Source of the DNA: Chara braunii
Lineage: Eukaryota > Streptophyta > Charophyceae > Charales > Characeae
Direction: 5' to 3'
Length of the DNA: 35,677 nucleotides
Assembly: GCA_003427395.1 (NCBI GenBank)
Contig: BFEA01000749.1
Span: 580,443 to 616,119 of the forward strand
The position numbers were made by a program, and so were the translations under genes. Numbering within the stretch: position 1 is the stretch's first letter; each line of letters begins with the position of its first letter. The notes below the pieces were generated by a model. The model was given only the letters and a program-made list of their open reading frames with translations. It ran no database searches and was not told the DNA's origin. Shown here in pieces: positions 1 to 9,608 of this stretch.

Positions 1-197
1 CGATATGGGCTGTTCTACATCAGTCCTTGAGTCTGACGTCAATGAGGAAGAGAAATATAATGCCTTTAAAAACACTGCTTCAAGCAAAGTTCCTAACTGT
101 GGTTCGGGTAGGGGAACCATAACCCACCTTCCCAATAACGCAAAGATTCTGAGAAGCATGAGGATGCTTCCACGAAGCTTTGGGAAACCCTCCACAT

Positions 198-593
198 TAG
201 TCAAAAGGAATGGGAAAGAAGATCCAAACTGCACATGTGCTTGCATTCTTAAAAGCTTGGGCAAGTTGTGCAGGATTGCTATCGTCTGCAGGGAAATAGG
301 CAAAGGGCGTAGAGGAGTTATCATCACTCTCTATAATAAGAGAAGCTGTATCGTCAGTTGCAGGCCCCTCCGAGGAGCCTGAACCTGATAAACAGCCTGC
401 TCGTGAAGCCCGGGCTGACGCTGGATCCAAGGTTGTTGCAGCCCAAGTCATTTATACTGAGCCTTAGGAGGAGTTTAAAAAAGTCGATTTCCACTCTCAC
501 TTGGAACAGTGGCTGCAGCTCAAGCAACAACGTCGTGTTGAAGGAGGCATGGATCTGATTTTTAAGTTGCTCATTAACCGCTGATACATCCGC
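198..593 (+). pseudogene. gag C-terminal / pre-protease remnant, element 1
   Basis: One forward frame reads into the protease motif that follows at 594 and shares its frame. It contains coding-looking runs (QTAHVLAFLKAWASCAG near 225; EEPEPDKQPAREARADAG near 385; VDFHSHLEQWLQLKQQRRVE near 480) separated by stops at 297, 465 and 582. No zinc knuckle is visible. Position directly before a retropepsin motif makes it the end of gag or the gag-protease linker of a Ty3-type element whose 5' part lies outside the window. The assignment rests on position and frame continuity, not on a recognised domain. Confidence 0.5.
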
Positions 594-846
594 ATACTGA
601 TTGATAATGGCTCAACAACTAACTTTTTTTCTCCTAACGGGATTCGTAAGGTGGGCTTGGGAATGAAGAAAGTGGAATTGCAGAACCCTTGTCAGACCAG
701 GAGGGCAACCAAGAGGTTGTCACTTCAACACATGCGGTCAAAGGTGCACGCGTCACCTTTGACAAAGAACGCACATTCACACTTGAGCTGAACTTCTACA
801 TTTTGGACAAGTGTCCTTTCAATGCAGTCATTGGCTTGGGCTGGTT
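594..846 (+). pseudogene. Retropepsin (aspartic protease) remnant, element 1
   Basis: At 594 the frame reads ILIDNGSTTNFFSP, the D-x-G-S-T active-site loop of Ty3-type aspartic protease. At 794 a different frame reads FYILDKCPFNAVIGLGWL, matching the second conserved block of this protease (hydrophobic-hydrophobic-G before the RT linker). The two blocks are the expected distance apart but in different frames, so at least one indel lies between them. The enzyme would cleave the gag-pol polyprotein in the particle. It is inactive as it stands. Confidence 0.75.
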
Positions 847-1282
847 AAACCACTAGTACCTCCGAGCCTGTTTTTGTCGACCATGAATTTCACTGTGCTC
901 CGAGTTTGCCAAGCCTGGGTACCACTCCACTTTCTGGTACTCTTATGGAAAGAACAAAAGAAAAAAAAAAAAAAAGTTGCGCCCGTGAAATTAAAAAAAA
1001 AAAAAAAAAAAAAAAAGGAAACTAAGCTTTGGTCGCGATTGCAGTTGTATACATTCTTCAAAGTGGTAGTGTGCGTGTGCCCTCAGTCAGGGTATCTCAG
1101 CCCCGTGACCAGGTTGTCAGATTCGAAAAAAAAGAACAAAAGGAAAGAAAAACGGGCACACGGATCCGACCGTGAAAGTGGTTGGATACATTTCCCCAAG
1201 TGCTAGTGTGATGAGCGTTGCAGTTCTCTGACAAAACACAGCTTGAGCAGATCACAGACAGCATGAGCAGATCACGGGCTGT
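847..1282. other. A-rich spacer within element 1
   Basis: This stretch lies between the protease remnant and the pol linker. It contains two A-runs (about 959-975 and 992-1016) separated by a short GC-containing segment, and a third A-rich patch near 1125-1150. The long lysine-rich reading frame across it is an artefact of the A-runs. Nothing else recognisable is seen; poly-A runs inside pol suggest an inserted retroposed scrap or slippage expansion. Confidence 0.5.
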
Positions 1283-1720
1283 GAGGTGCATTCTGTGGAG
1301 GAAGACTGTGAGCACGGCCTCTTGGACTACCCTGCCCGTCATCATTGCAATAGACAAAGCATTTTCTTTTTTTCCTTTTCTTTCACTCACGAACATTATA
1401 AAAATCTGATTTATGGGACAAGTCGACCGTGTGTCCCACCCCCGATTTCTTATGGAACTGGCAAAACCTCGTATTTTCCCAACACCGGAGGAGGTACTAG
1501 TGAGGTGCATTCTGTGGAGGAAGACTGTGAGCACGACCTCTTGGACTACCCTGCCCGTCATCATTGCAATAGACGAAGCATTTTCTTTTTTTCCTTTTCT
1601 TTCACTCGCGAACACTATAAAAATCTGATTTATGGGACAAGTCGACCGTGTGTCCCACCCCCGATTTCTTATGGAACTGGCAAAACCTCGTATTTTCCCA
1701 ATACTGGGGGAGGTACTAGT
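1283..1720 (+). repeat. 219-bp tandem duplication in pol
   Basis: The segment 1283-1501 is repeated at once as 1502-1720 with only a few substitutions (for example GGCCTC/GACCTC and CACGAA/CGCGAA). The unit length is 219 bases, exactly 73 codons, so the frame continues across both copies. Each copy encodes the same peptide beginning VHSVEEDCEH and ending SYFPNTGGGTS. High identity points to a recent duplication compared with the decay of the rest of the element. Confidence 0.92.
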
Positions 1721-2089
1721 GGTTTAAAGGCTCATTGTCTAAGGACCACGTGGGCGGATACTCAAGTCGTGGTGCGTGATGTAAAGGGGAACGAGCATAC
1801 CGTTCTATTGGGCGAGACGCGTGAGTCCTCAGTGACTTTTTTGAGTGCAAACAAATTCTGCAAATCGGTGCGCAGGCGCAAGGAAGTTGAGCATGTGCAT
1901 GTAGCTCTTGTAAAGCCTCTCCATCTGCCTTTTACTTTTGCTGCATTTTCTAACTCAGAGAATAATTCTATTTCTACTACATCTACTTCTACAGTAAAAA
2001 ATAAGTCTACTTCTAATCCAACTACTTCGAATTCAGTTGTTATTGCTGTAAATTCTCAAACTGATTTTCTCTCTCATCCTCCACCGTAA
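1286..2089 (+). pseudogene. Protease-RT linker reading frame of element 1
   Basis: A 267-codon open frame covers the two 73-residue repeats and then about 120 further residues. After the repeats it reads TTWADTQVVVRDVKGNEHTV and SVTFLSANKFCKSVRRRKEV, which looks like the poorly conserved linker between protease and RT of Ty3 elements, followed by a Ser/Thr/Asn-rich tail that ends at a TAA at 2087. No catalytic domain is present. It is most likely a piece of the polyprotein rather than a free gene; its openness partly reflects the in-frame duplication. Confidence 0.6.
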
Positions 2090-2151
2090 ATTCCGAACAA
2101 AGATTCGCCGTCTATTAGATTGATTTCCGGAAGTTCTGGCTGAACCTCGTG

Positions 2152-2850
2152 GAGTTCCCGAGCGTCCGGTCAATCACAAGATCGAGATAATAGAAGGAAG
2201 TGTTCCTCTAAAGGGTTGCGTCTATCGTATGGGGCATGGGGCAAGGCGAGTTGGAGGAGTTGAGGGGACAAATTGACGACATGATTGATCGTGGATGGAT
2301 TAGGCCTAGTGAGTCCGAGTTCGGTGCACTTGTCCTATTTATGCCAAAGAAAGGAGGCAAACTCCGGATGTGTATCAACTATCGTGGCCCAAATCGTATC
2401 ACTAGAACGAACGCTTATCCCTTGCCGCGGGTTAGATGATTTGCTAGATGTTGCAGGTGGGTGCAAGGTCTTCTCTAAGATCGATGCAAGTCTGGCTACC
2501 ACCAGATTAAAGTTGACCCGAACGACCAGCACAAAACTGCATTCAAAACACGCGATGGGCTGTAAGAATTCATCGTTATGCCTTTCGGTCTCACGAATGC
2601 ACCAACCACATTTCAGTGCCTCATGGACAAGGTTCTCCACCATCAGCTCAACAGGTTCGTTGTTATTTACCTCGTCCTGATTTTCAGCATATCCATGGAA
2701 GAGCACATCAAGCACCTTGAGGAAGTCTTACAGATTCTCAAGGAGGCACAAGTGCACCTCGTCTTAGAGAAATTTGAGTTTGGAAGGGACAACGTCATCT
2801 ATCTTGGGCACCGGTTTTCTACAAAACGGCCTTCAGCCTGAGGCAATAAA
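2152..2850 (+). pseudogene. Reverse transcriptase remnant, element 1
   Basis: Conserved Ty3-type RT blocks are recognisable in several frames: VNHKIEIIEGSVPL near 2170, ELEELRGQIDDMIDRGWIRP near 2245, LRMCINYRGPNRIT near 2360, DDLLDVAGGCKVFSKID near 2437, a frame carrying YHQIKVDPNDQHKTAFKTRD near 2497, and VMPFGLTNAPTTFQ near 2574. An in-frame TAA sits just before the MPFG block (2562). The catalytic box, normally Y-x-D-D, reads YLVL at 2668-2679: two aspartates and the next residue have been collapsed by a six-base in-frame loss. The enzyme therefore cannot polymerise. Several frameshifts separate the blocks. Confidence 0.9.
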
Positions 2851-3437
2851 GGTCGAGGTCATACGAAACTGGCCTCAACCGGCGAATGTATGTGAATTGC
2901 GTTCCTTTCTTGGTTTGGCTTCATATTACCGGAAGTTTGTGCGTAATTTTTTTGTCATTGCTCACCCACTCTCGAGACTAACAAGCAAAATTATCACTTA
3001 TGTGTGGTGTGAGAAATGCGAGACTGCGTTCAAGCCTTGAAAAAGGCTTTGGTAAGCCATCCTGTGCTCCGCATTGCGGGTCCCTACCTCATGTTCGTGG
3101 TCACTACAGACGCAAGCCAGTATGGGATTGGCGCAATGCTGCAACAAGATGATGGCGATGGTCTGCGCCCGCTCAAGTATTATAGCAAAACGCATGCCCA
3201 GCCACAAGGTAGCTACCTCCACATATATGCGTGAGCTCTATGCCTTGCGAGAGGCGCTCACACATTGGAAGCACTACCTCTTGGGTCGTCACTTCAAGGT
3301 TTACTCAGATCATCAAACCTTGCAGCGGGTCAAAACGCAAACTGATCTCTCTCCGACGCTGACCCGCTGGCTGCATGACATTGATGTTTACAATTTTGAA
3401 CTGAAACACAAGAAAGGTTGTTATAATCGTTGATGCT
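2774..3437 (+). pseudogene. RT connection and RNase H remnant, element 1
   Basis: After the RT palm the frame at 2774-3040 reads LQPEAIKVEVIRNWPQPANV and LRSFLGLASYYRKFVRNF, the conserved connection segment. RNase H follows at 3016-3234 with VVTTDASQYGIGAML (first catalytic Asp at 3109), then in another frame at 3230-3433 ELYALREALTHWKHYLLGR and VYSDHQTLQRV, which hold the conserved Glu and later Asp. Two frame changes (near 3040 and 3230) and a stop at 3431 break it. In a live element this domain removes RNA from the RNA:DNA hybrid. Confidence 0.88.
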
Positions 3438-4446
3438 TTGTCACGTCATCCCGAGTTTTTGACTTGCCTTGTGAGCTCATATGACCTCCGAAGGAAACTG
3501 AAGGAGGATCTGGTCGAACACACTGCCAAGGATTCGGATTCGGACCTTAGTCCCATCCTTGAGCAGCTCAAGGCTGACCCTAGTAGTCAACCTGATTTTC
3601 ACGAGTGCGAGGGTCTTGTATTCCGACGGTATGGGAAGTTTGATTGTTTGTGTGTACCCAACCATGCGCCTCTTCGGACTCATTTCTTGGATTTGGCACA
3701 TGGTTGGAGTGGACACTTCGGCTTTGAGAAAACTTATGGAAGTCTTTTGCAACAGTTTGATTGGCTTGGAATGAATGGATCCGCTCAAGAGTTTATTGCT
3801 GAATGTCAAGGCTGTCAAAGAACCAAGGGCCATAAAAGGTCCATAGGCATGAGCCTTATGGCTTGCTGAAACCCCTCCCCATTCCTGATGGACCCGATGC
3901 GTCAGTTTCCATCGATTTCACGGACATGGGAAAGGTGAGTGAGGGAGGAAATTCACAAGTTATTGTCATCGCGGATCGTTTTTCCAAATTTCTGAATCTG
4001 ATTCCTTTGCCTTCCCATGCCCCAACTGAGCTTGTGATCGAAGAATTTCATAAGCGGTACATTCTACAATATGGCCACCCGAAAACTCTTGTGAGCGATC
4101 GGGACACCAAGTTCATTAGTAAAGATTGAAAGGATTTCACCTCTCAAATCTACGACATTAACTCGACATGACTTCTGGTCGACACCCCAAAGCCAATGGG
4201 TTGGCCGAGGAAATCAACCAGACTGTCATTCAACTACTTCCCACGTTGATTGTTAACGATCAGAACACGTGGGACAAGATACATAAAGTGAAGCCACTCC
4301 ATTCACTCCGCAACTGTTGTGACACTGAATCAGTTGCAATACAGTTGTCAACTGGGCAATCCGCTCTCCTATTTGTTCCCCAATCGGTCACCTGGTCTGA
4401 CGCCCGACATGCTTGGCTACAATGCCAAGTATGCACGCTTGCTTAA
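3438..4446 (+). pseudogene. Integrase remnant, element 1
   Basis: The N-terminal zinc-binding domain is in 3438-3869: HGWSGHFGFEKTYG followed by ECQGCQRTK gives the H-H-C-C pattern. The catalytic core continues in a second frame (3863-4129) with LLKPLPIPDGP-type linker, SIDFTDMG (first Asp), VIVIADRFSKF and LVSDRDTKF (second Asp). A third frame (4168-4446) gives SGRHPKANGLAEEINQTV with the catalytic Glu. Three frames and at least two stops mean it is dead. Order and spacing are typical of Ty3-type integrase, which inserts the cDNA into the genome. Confidence 0.9.
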
Positions 4447-4478
4447 AGTTGCTATCGCAACAATGAACAAGCGCCAGC

Positions 4479-5033
4479 GTGCCACATGCTAACAAATCGC
4501 ACAAAGCAGGGAATTTCGAAGTAGGAAGTTACATCTGGATCAAGATCTCTGAATTTTTCGAAGGAGAGGGTGTATCACGAAAGCTCATTCCATTGTACTC
4601 TGGTCCTTGGCATGTTCTAAAGGTGGTAGGAGATGATAATTTTGGTCCTTCATACGTAATCGACGTACCTCCTCATCTGCGTACGTATCCGTTCTTTCAC
4701 GGATCCAAACTGTTCCCCCACATTGATGATGAAACTTTTCCCTTTCGAGATCCTATGATACCTCGTGCTATCAACGGTGGCCACGAAATAGACAGAATTG
4801 TTTCTCATGAAGGAAAAGGGAGGAACAGATAGTACAAAGGCCACTTCCTTTGTCACTCGTTGAACGAGTTCTACTGGATCGACCGAAAAGAGTTGTTTAA
4901 GAATGCTCCGCGTGTTGTTAACGCTTATCAACGACAGATCGCTGATGGGCAGACTGCTAAGTTTTTTGCAAAACTCACAGAAACTCTCTTTCTGATCTAC
5001 GCCTATGACGCATTTTGTGCGGACTCTGAATAA
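4479..5033 (+). pseudogene. Integrase C-terminal module with chromodomain-like tail, element 1
   Basis: The frame begins with NFEVGSYIWIKI, then RKLIPLYSGPWHVLKVVGDD and PSYVIDVPPHLRTYPFFHGS, the GPY/F-type module found after the integrase core of chromoviruses. It continues with EIDRIVSHEGKGRNR, a TAG at 4830, and in the same frame YKGHFLCHSLNEFYWIDRKE and LFKNAPRVVNAYQ, ending at TAA 5031-5033. The W-x-x-x-x-x-L-x-x-x-AP-x-VV-x-x-Y pattern fits a divergent chromodomain, which in such elements steers integration to particular chromatin. The chromodomain call is by pattern only. Confidence 0.75.
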
Positions 5034-5061
5034 GTTACTCGCTCGAAGGGACCTCGCTCTT

Positions 5062-5074
5062 AAGAGGGGGGTAA
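5062..5074 (+). promoter_or_regulatory. Polypurine tract, element 1
   Basis: AAGAGGGGGG (5062-5071) lies 29 bases after the pol stop and three bases before the TG that opens the 3' LTR. This is the position and composition expected for the plus-strand primer of an LTR retrotransposon. Confidence 0.8.
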
Positions 5075-5404
5075 TGTAATGACCCGCCAAAACACAGACT
5101 AAGAACGCTACTGATTTCTGGGATTTGCCGTTGGAATGATGCCTTGCTGAGATTCCCGCATTCTGATGTGATTTCTAAGTCCGTATGTGTGCGTGCCTGC
5201 TGGTCTGCGTGCCTGTGTGAGTGCTTGTCGGCCTGAGTGTGTGTGTGACCCGCGAGGGTACTTGTTGGTTGAAAGGTCCTGCAGGGCCGGTACTTACCTC
5301 TAGCCGTGACTTTGAGGGTTGCAGCGGGGAAAACACTCAAGTAGCATGGGTAGGCCCGCGACACTTGAGCAGCGGGAAACACACTCAAGTAGCAGGTAGG
5401 CCAG
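5075..5404 (+). mobile_element. 3' LTR of element 1 (5' part only)
   Basis: The LTR starts TGTAATGACC directly after the polypurine tract. It aligns over more than 250 bases with 21471 onward (shared blocks: CTGATTTCTG, CTTGCTGAGATTCC, GCGTGCTGGTCTGCGTGCCT, GGCCGGTACTTACCT, GTTGCAGCGGGGAAAA). A motif ACTTACCTC followed by GCCGTGAC lies at 5292. The alignment is lost at about 5404, where a sequence homologous to the other module (18354 downward on the minus strand) begins, so the LTR is interrupted or truncated there. Confidence 0.8.
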
Positions 5405-6641
5405 TGTAGGGCCTCACCCTGTTAGACTTTCGAGTCTGAGTCTACCCTTCTGCGGGTCCTAGTTGGCTCGGCTCCGCCCACACTCATGCTCAGGGTGCGG
5501 GACCATTCGTCACAGGGTCACCCCCAACTAGTTCTTTGAGATGGATGGGGTTGGGCCATTGAGCGAGAGAGCTTTGACATTGAGCATGAGCGAGAGAGCT
5601 TTGACATTGAGCATGTAGCTCAACTTTCTCGCTATGTTGGGGGGGGCAATTTGTTGTTCACTCGCAAACGTCCATTTTCTGATACTTTGTTGTGTTCTCA
5701 TGCCATTGCTCCTTCCAATACACAGGCAATCCAGGGGGTTCTTTGATACTTCTCTTCCATTATGCGCAGACTAAGCGTCATCCTTAGGCCACGCATTCAT
5801 TCCCTAACGCAATGGTCCTATAGCTTCATCGAGGTAGGCGTCGCCCGGTCTGCGCTATCCTTCTTTGTCCCACACATCATGCATCATGTTTGGTTGTGTC
5901 TCTGTGCACCCCTTAGTCTTTTCAGGGTTCCCTCCCGCATACTCATAGGACTTGGCGGCACTCTTGACTATCCGAGACTTTTGCTGATTTCAACTAAGCA
6001 GACCATGTCCTTTTTTTTCATTTATACTTGAGCCGCATACACAAAAACTATCATCCATAGGCAGGGATTACGTTTGCAACCCGCTTAGCTTATGTCCCCT
6101 CTTCCCTTTTGCCACCCGGCCTATCCGGGCACTGTCCAATCCAAAGCATCCTCAAAGGCTACTCACCTACGCACTCAATCACAATGCAAAAACAGATACA
6201 GCCCCATTTGGGATCAACACATAGCCCCTCGCACATGTCTAATCTCAGTGTCCTAGGTTCTTTCCCTTCTTGTTTCCTTCCTTTATCCAAGACATCCTCT
6301 TCTCTTAGCCATGCAGTCGGAGTTTTGGATAAGTCAACTGACCTCTCTTTTTATTGGCAACTCTTTCTAGTCCTTCTGGGACTTTGTCAATCGTCAAGCC
6401 TGTCAGGCTCTCCTCTTTCTTATCTTCTTGGTGGCACAAGGGGCCGACACCCCTCCCCTTGCCCTCTTCTTCCACCAAGTGAGATTCAGAGTTTTTTCAC
6501 CGCCCATACCCTGGCAATGTAACGAGTGTGTCGGGGAGGGGTTAGTTGCATGCCAAGAGGAAAGGGGAGTGAGGGTAAGGGTTGACCTTGGGGCTTTGAA
6601 AGAGGAGGATGGGAGGGGTTGGCGGTCAAGAGAGGGAAGGG

Positions 6642-6643
<2 letters not shown>
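5405..6643 (+). mobile_element. Composite module copy 1, unique part
   Basis: This begins TGTAGGGCC and aligns, in inverted orientation, with 18354 back to about 17105. Shared blocks include CACCCTGTTAGACTTTCGAG (5414; minus strand near 18345), GAGATGGATGGGG (5538), ATTGCTCCTTCCAAT (5704), GCAGTCGG and GTTTTGGATAAGTCAACTGACC-like sequence near 6315. No protein domain is recognisable; the modest open frames (for example 6109-6522) align with the other copy only as DNA-level homology with indels. It may be the 5' part of a long LTR or a non-autonomous element. Confidence 0.7.
5561..5614 (+). repeat. 27-bp tandem duplication
   Basis: GAGCGAGAGAGCTTTGACAT followed by TGAGCAT occurs twice without a gap (5561-5587 and 5588-5614). 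It is absent from the inverted homologue near 18180, so it arose after the two copies split. Confidence 0.9.

Positions 6644-6688
<45 letters not shown>
6644..6688 (+). repeat. (GA)n microsatellite
   Basis: About 45 bases of uninterrupted GA. The inverted homologue of the module carries (CT)n at the corresponding place (16983-17104), so the repeat is an old part of the module. Confidence 0.97.
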
Positions 6689-6691
<3 letters not shown>

Positions 6692-6799
6692 CCCTCCCCT
6701 AAGCCTAATCCAACCTACCCCCTACTCGTCCTACCGTCCTACCTATAACTCCTCTAATGACCTTCTGCCCTTAACGCCTTCGACCACGACATTGGTTGG

Positions 6800-7861
6800 T
6801 GAAGGTGGAGGAGGGTGAGGGTGCGAAGGCACTTGGCTATGGTGAACGAGTGAAGAAGGTGGAGGGGGAAGAAGTTAGTGAAGGCACTTGACTATGGTGG
6901 ATGGGTGGAGGTGGAGGTGGAAGAAGGTGAGAAGGTGCTTGGCTATGGAGGATGGGTAAACGAGGTGGAGGTGGAAGAAGGTGATGTAAAGGTACTTGGT
7001 TATGGTGGATGGGTGAAGGAGGTGGGGCCGAAAGAAGATGTGAAGGTGCTTGGCTATGGTGGATGGGTGAAGGAGGTGGAGGTGGAAGAAAGTGTGAAGG
7101 TGCTTGGCTATGGTGGATGGGTGAAGGAGGTGAGGTGGAAGAAGGTGTGAAGGTACTTGGCTATGGTGGATGGGTGAAGGAGGTGAAGGTGGAAGGAGTG
7201 AAGGTGTTTGACAATGGTGGATGCATAAAGGAGGTGGGGGTGGAAGAAGGTCTTTAGGTGCTTGGCTATGGTGGATGGGTGAAGGGAAGAAGGTGGAAAA
7301 AGGCGTGAAGGTGCTTGGCTATGGTGGAGCGTGAAGGAGGTCAGGGTGGAAGAAGGTGTGAAAATGCTTGGCTATGGTGGATGGGTGAAGGAGGTGGAGG
7401 TGAAAGAAGGTGCAAAGGTACTTCGCTATGGTGGATGGGTGAAGGTGGCGGAGATGGAAGAAGACATGAAGGTGCTTGGCTATGGTGGATGGGTGAAGGA
7501 GGTAGGGTTGGAAGAAGGTGTGAAGGTGCTTGGCTATGGTGGATGGTTGAAGGAGGTGGAGGTGGACGAAGGTGTGAAGGTGCTTGGCTATGGTGGATGG
7601 GTGAAGGACGTGGAGTTCGAAGAAGGTTTGAACACACTTGGCTATGGTGGATGGGGGAAGGAGGCGGTGGTGGAAGAAGATGTGAAGGTGCTTGGCTATG
7701 GTGGATGGGCGAAGGAGGTGGAGGTGGAGGAAGATGTGAAGGTGCTGGGCGATGGTGGATGGGTGGAGCTGGAGGTGGAAAAAGGTGCGAAGGTACTTGG
7801 CTATGGCGGATGGGTGGAGGAGGTGGAGGTGGAAGATGGCGTGAAGGTACTAGGCTATGGC
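6800..7861 (+). repeat. 54-bp minisatellite, forward half
   Basis: About 20 diverged copies of a 54-base unit containing CTTGGCTATGGTGGATGGGT, then GAAGGAGGTGGAGGTGGAAG. Because 54 is 18 codons, every frame stays open for long stretches and one frame reads variants of VLGYGGWVKEVEVEEGVK. I treat these frames as by-products of the repeat: the same unit occurs on the opposite strand just downstream and elsewhere, with indels that break the frames (for example 7130-7330). Confidence 0.93.
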
Positions 7862-8355
7862 AACAACCTCCCACCTTCTTCCTCCAACTGCACCCATCCA
7901 CCATAGCCAACCACGGCTCACCTTCTTCCTCTTCCACCTTCATCACCCATCCACCATAGCCAACCACCACCCACCTTCTTCCTCCTCCTCCATCACCCAT
8001 CCACCATAGCCAACCAGCACTCACCTTTTTCCTTCTCCGCCTCCATCACCCATCTGCCATAGCCTACCACCTCCCGGCTTCTTCTTCCTCGACCTCCATC
8101 ACCCATACGCCATAGCCAGCCACCTCCCACCTTTTTCTTCCTCCACCTCCATTGCCCATCCGCCATAGCCAACAACCTCCCACCTTCTTCTTCCTCCACC
8201 TCCATCACCCATCCACCATAGCCAACCACCACTCATCTCTTCCACCTCCATCACCCATCCACCATAGCCAGCCACCACCCACCTTCTTCCTCCTCCACCT
8301 CCATCACCCATCCACCATAGCCAACCATCTCACACCTTCTTCTTCCTCCACCTCC
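7862..8355 (-). repeat. 54-bp minisatellite, inverted half
   Basis: About nine units in the opposite orientation (CACCCATCCACCATAGCCAA then CCACCTCCCACCTTCTTCTT). Together with the forward half at 6800-7861 this makes a head-to-head palindrome with its centre near 7862, where TACTAGGCTATGGCAACAAC turns into the complementary repeat. The two halves could fold into a very long imperfect hairpin. Confidence 0.93.
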
Positions 8356-8390
8356 ATGTTACATGCTGCGCCCGCAACATGCTGCGCCTG

Positions 8391-8625
8391 AAACGAGGGC
8401 CATTTTCAGGCCCTGTGTTGTTTCCAGCCTAAAAGCCTGAAAACAAGGGCCTATAGGCTCTATGTCGTTTTCAGCCTAAAAGCCTGAAAACAAGGGCCTA
8501 GATGCCTTGTGTCGTTTCGGCCTGAAAGCCTGAAAACAAGGGCCTACAGGCCCTGTGCCGTTTCAGCCTAAAACAGGGCCCTCCAGGCCCTGAGTCTTTT
8601 CAGCCTGAAACCGGCCCTCATAAGA
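8391..8625 (+). repeat. Palindromic tandem repeats upstream of TATA
   Basis: About four and a half units of 46-57 bases built from GCCTGAAAACAAGGGCCT, a short spacer with AGGC, and TTTTCAGCC. Each unit contains complementary halves (GGCCTGAAAA-type versus TTTTCAGGCC-type). It occupies the place of an upstream enhancer relative to the TATA at 8774. Confidence 0.85.
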
Positions 8626-8773
8626 TCGACCTGCCCTGAAACTTAGGCACCAAACCAAGGTTTTAGCACAGGCCATTTTGGGCGTGTTTTCAAGACAACC
8701 TTTGTTTGAGCTTCAACGCCAGGGTCTGGCACATTTTGGCATTGGCAAGAGCAGCCTCCTGGACGGGCCAGCA

Positions 8774-8782
8774 CTATATAAG
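8774..8782 (+). promoter_or_regulatory. TATA box of module A copy 1
   Basis: CTATATAAG fits the plant TATA consensus. It lies between the upstream repeats and the transcribed-looking GA-rich leader. The inverted copy has TATATATA at the equivalent place (16023-16030). Confidence 0.6.
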
Positions 8783-9000
8783 ACTGCCCCGCCCTGCAGG
8801 CTGCAGGTAGTTCGTAGGGACTTCCCAAACACTTCACGAGCAGTTCAGGAGGCAGGAGGTAGTCTTCAGGATTCGGCAACAACACTCTGGAGGAGCGCTG
8901 CAGTGGTAGTAGTAGCGTTAGCAGTAGTCTTCAACACTGGGCGGTAGTAGGAGCTAGAGTAGTACTGGGGAGAGAAAGAGATTGGGCGAAGGCCAGGGAG

Positions 9001-9021
9001 ACTTACCTGCAGCGCCATAGC
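9001..9021 (+). promoter_or_regulatory. U1-5'-end-like / antisense splice-donor motif
   Basis: ACTTACCTG (9001-9009) followed by GCCATAGCT (9014-9022). ACTTACCTG is the exact complement of the ideal 5' splice site CAGGTAAGT and equals part of the 5' end of U1 snRNA. The pair recurs in LTR copies elsewhere in the window (15858-15874 and 24640-24654 on the minus strand; 22248 on plus). Confidence 0.55.
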
Positions 9022-9067
9022 TCCAACTTCGTCTTCGAGGTACCTGCAGCACAGTGCCACCTAGCAC

Positions 9068-9207
<140 letters not shown>

Positions 9208-9608
9208 CTTCCTCCTGTTCTTAGTCCACCATCACCCTCTCACCCTCTCGCTACCTGACTTCACTGCATCAACAGACTACGAGAGAGAGGGCTTGGTGAC
9301 ATTTGGATCCAGACTCGACATTGGGCTTCAGACATTTGACGAGGGATTATCTGGGACTTGTACCGAAGGCTTGGTGTTAACGACATTCCTATCTCCCCCC
9401 TCTTCTTCGTCTGATCCCCTCCTCTTCGTCTGTGTATGGTCTGGACCTGGCGCATTCTTCCTGTGTGTAGCGCCAGGCCCCTTCACACCTTGTGATGAGG
9501 ATGATGTATGTTTGGGCTGCATTGCGACATTGATTGGGCTAGTCATTGGTATTCTAGCATTGCGCTTCGTTGTCTTGTACTACGTGAGAGACGTCAGCCC
9601 CGGTCAGG

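Noticed and set aside
6878-7959. Long open frames through the 54-bp minisatellite (Gly-Trp-Val-Glu-rich repeats)
   Set aside because: Unit length is a multiple of three, so all frames are open by arithmetic; frames break at indels and the array is inverted half way.
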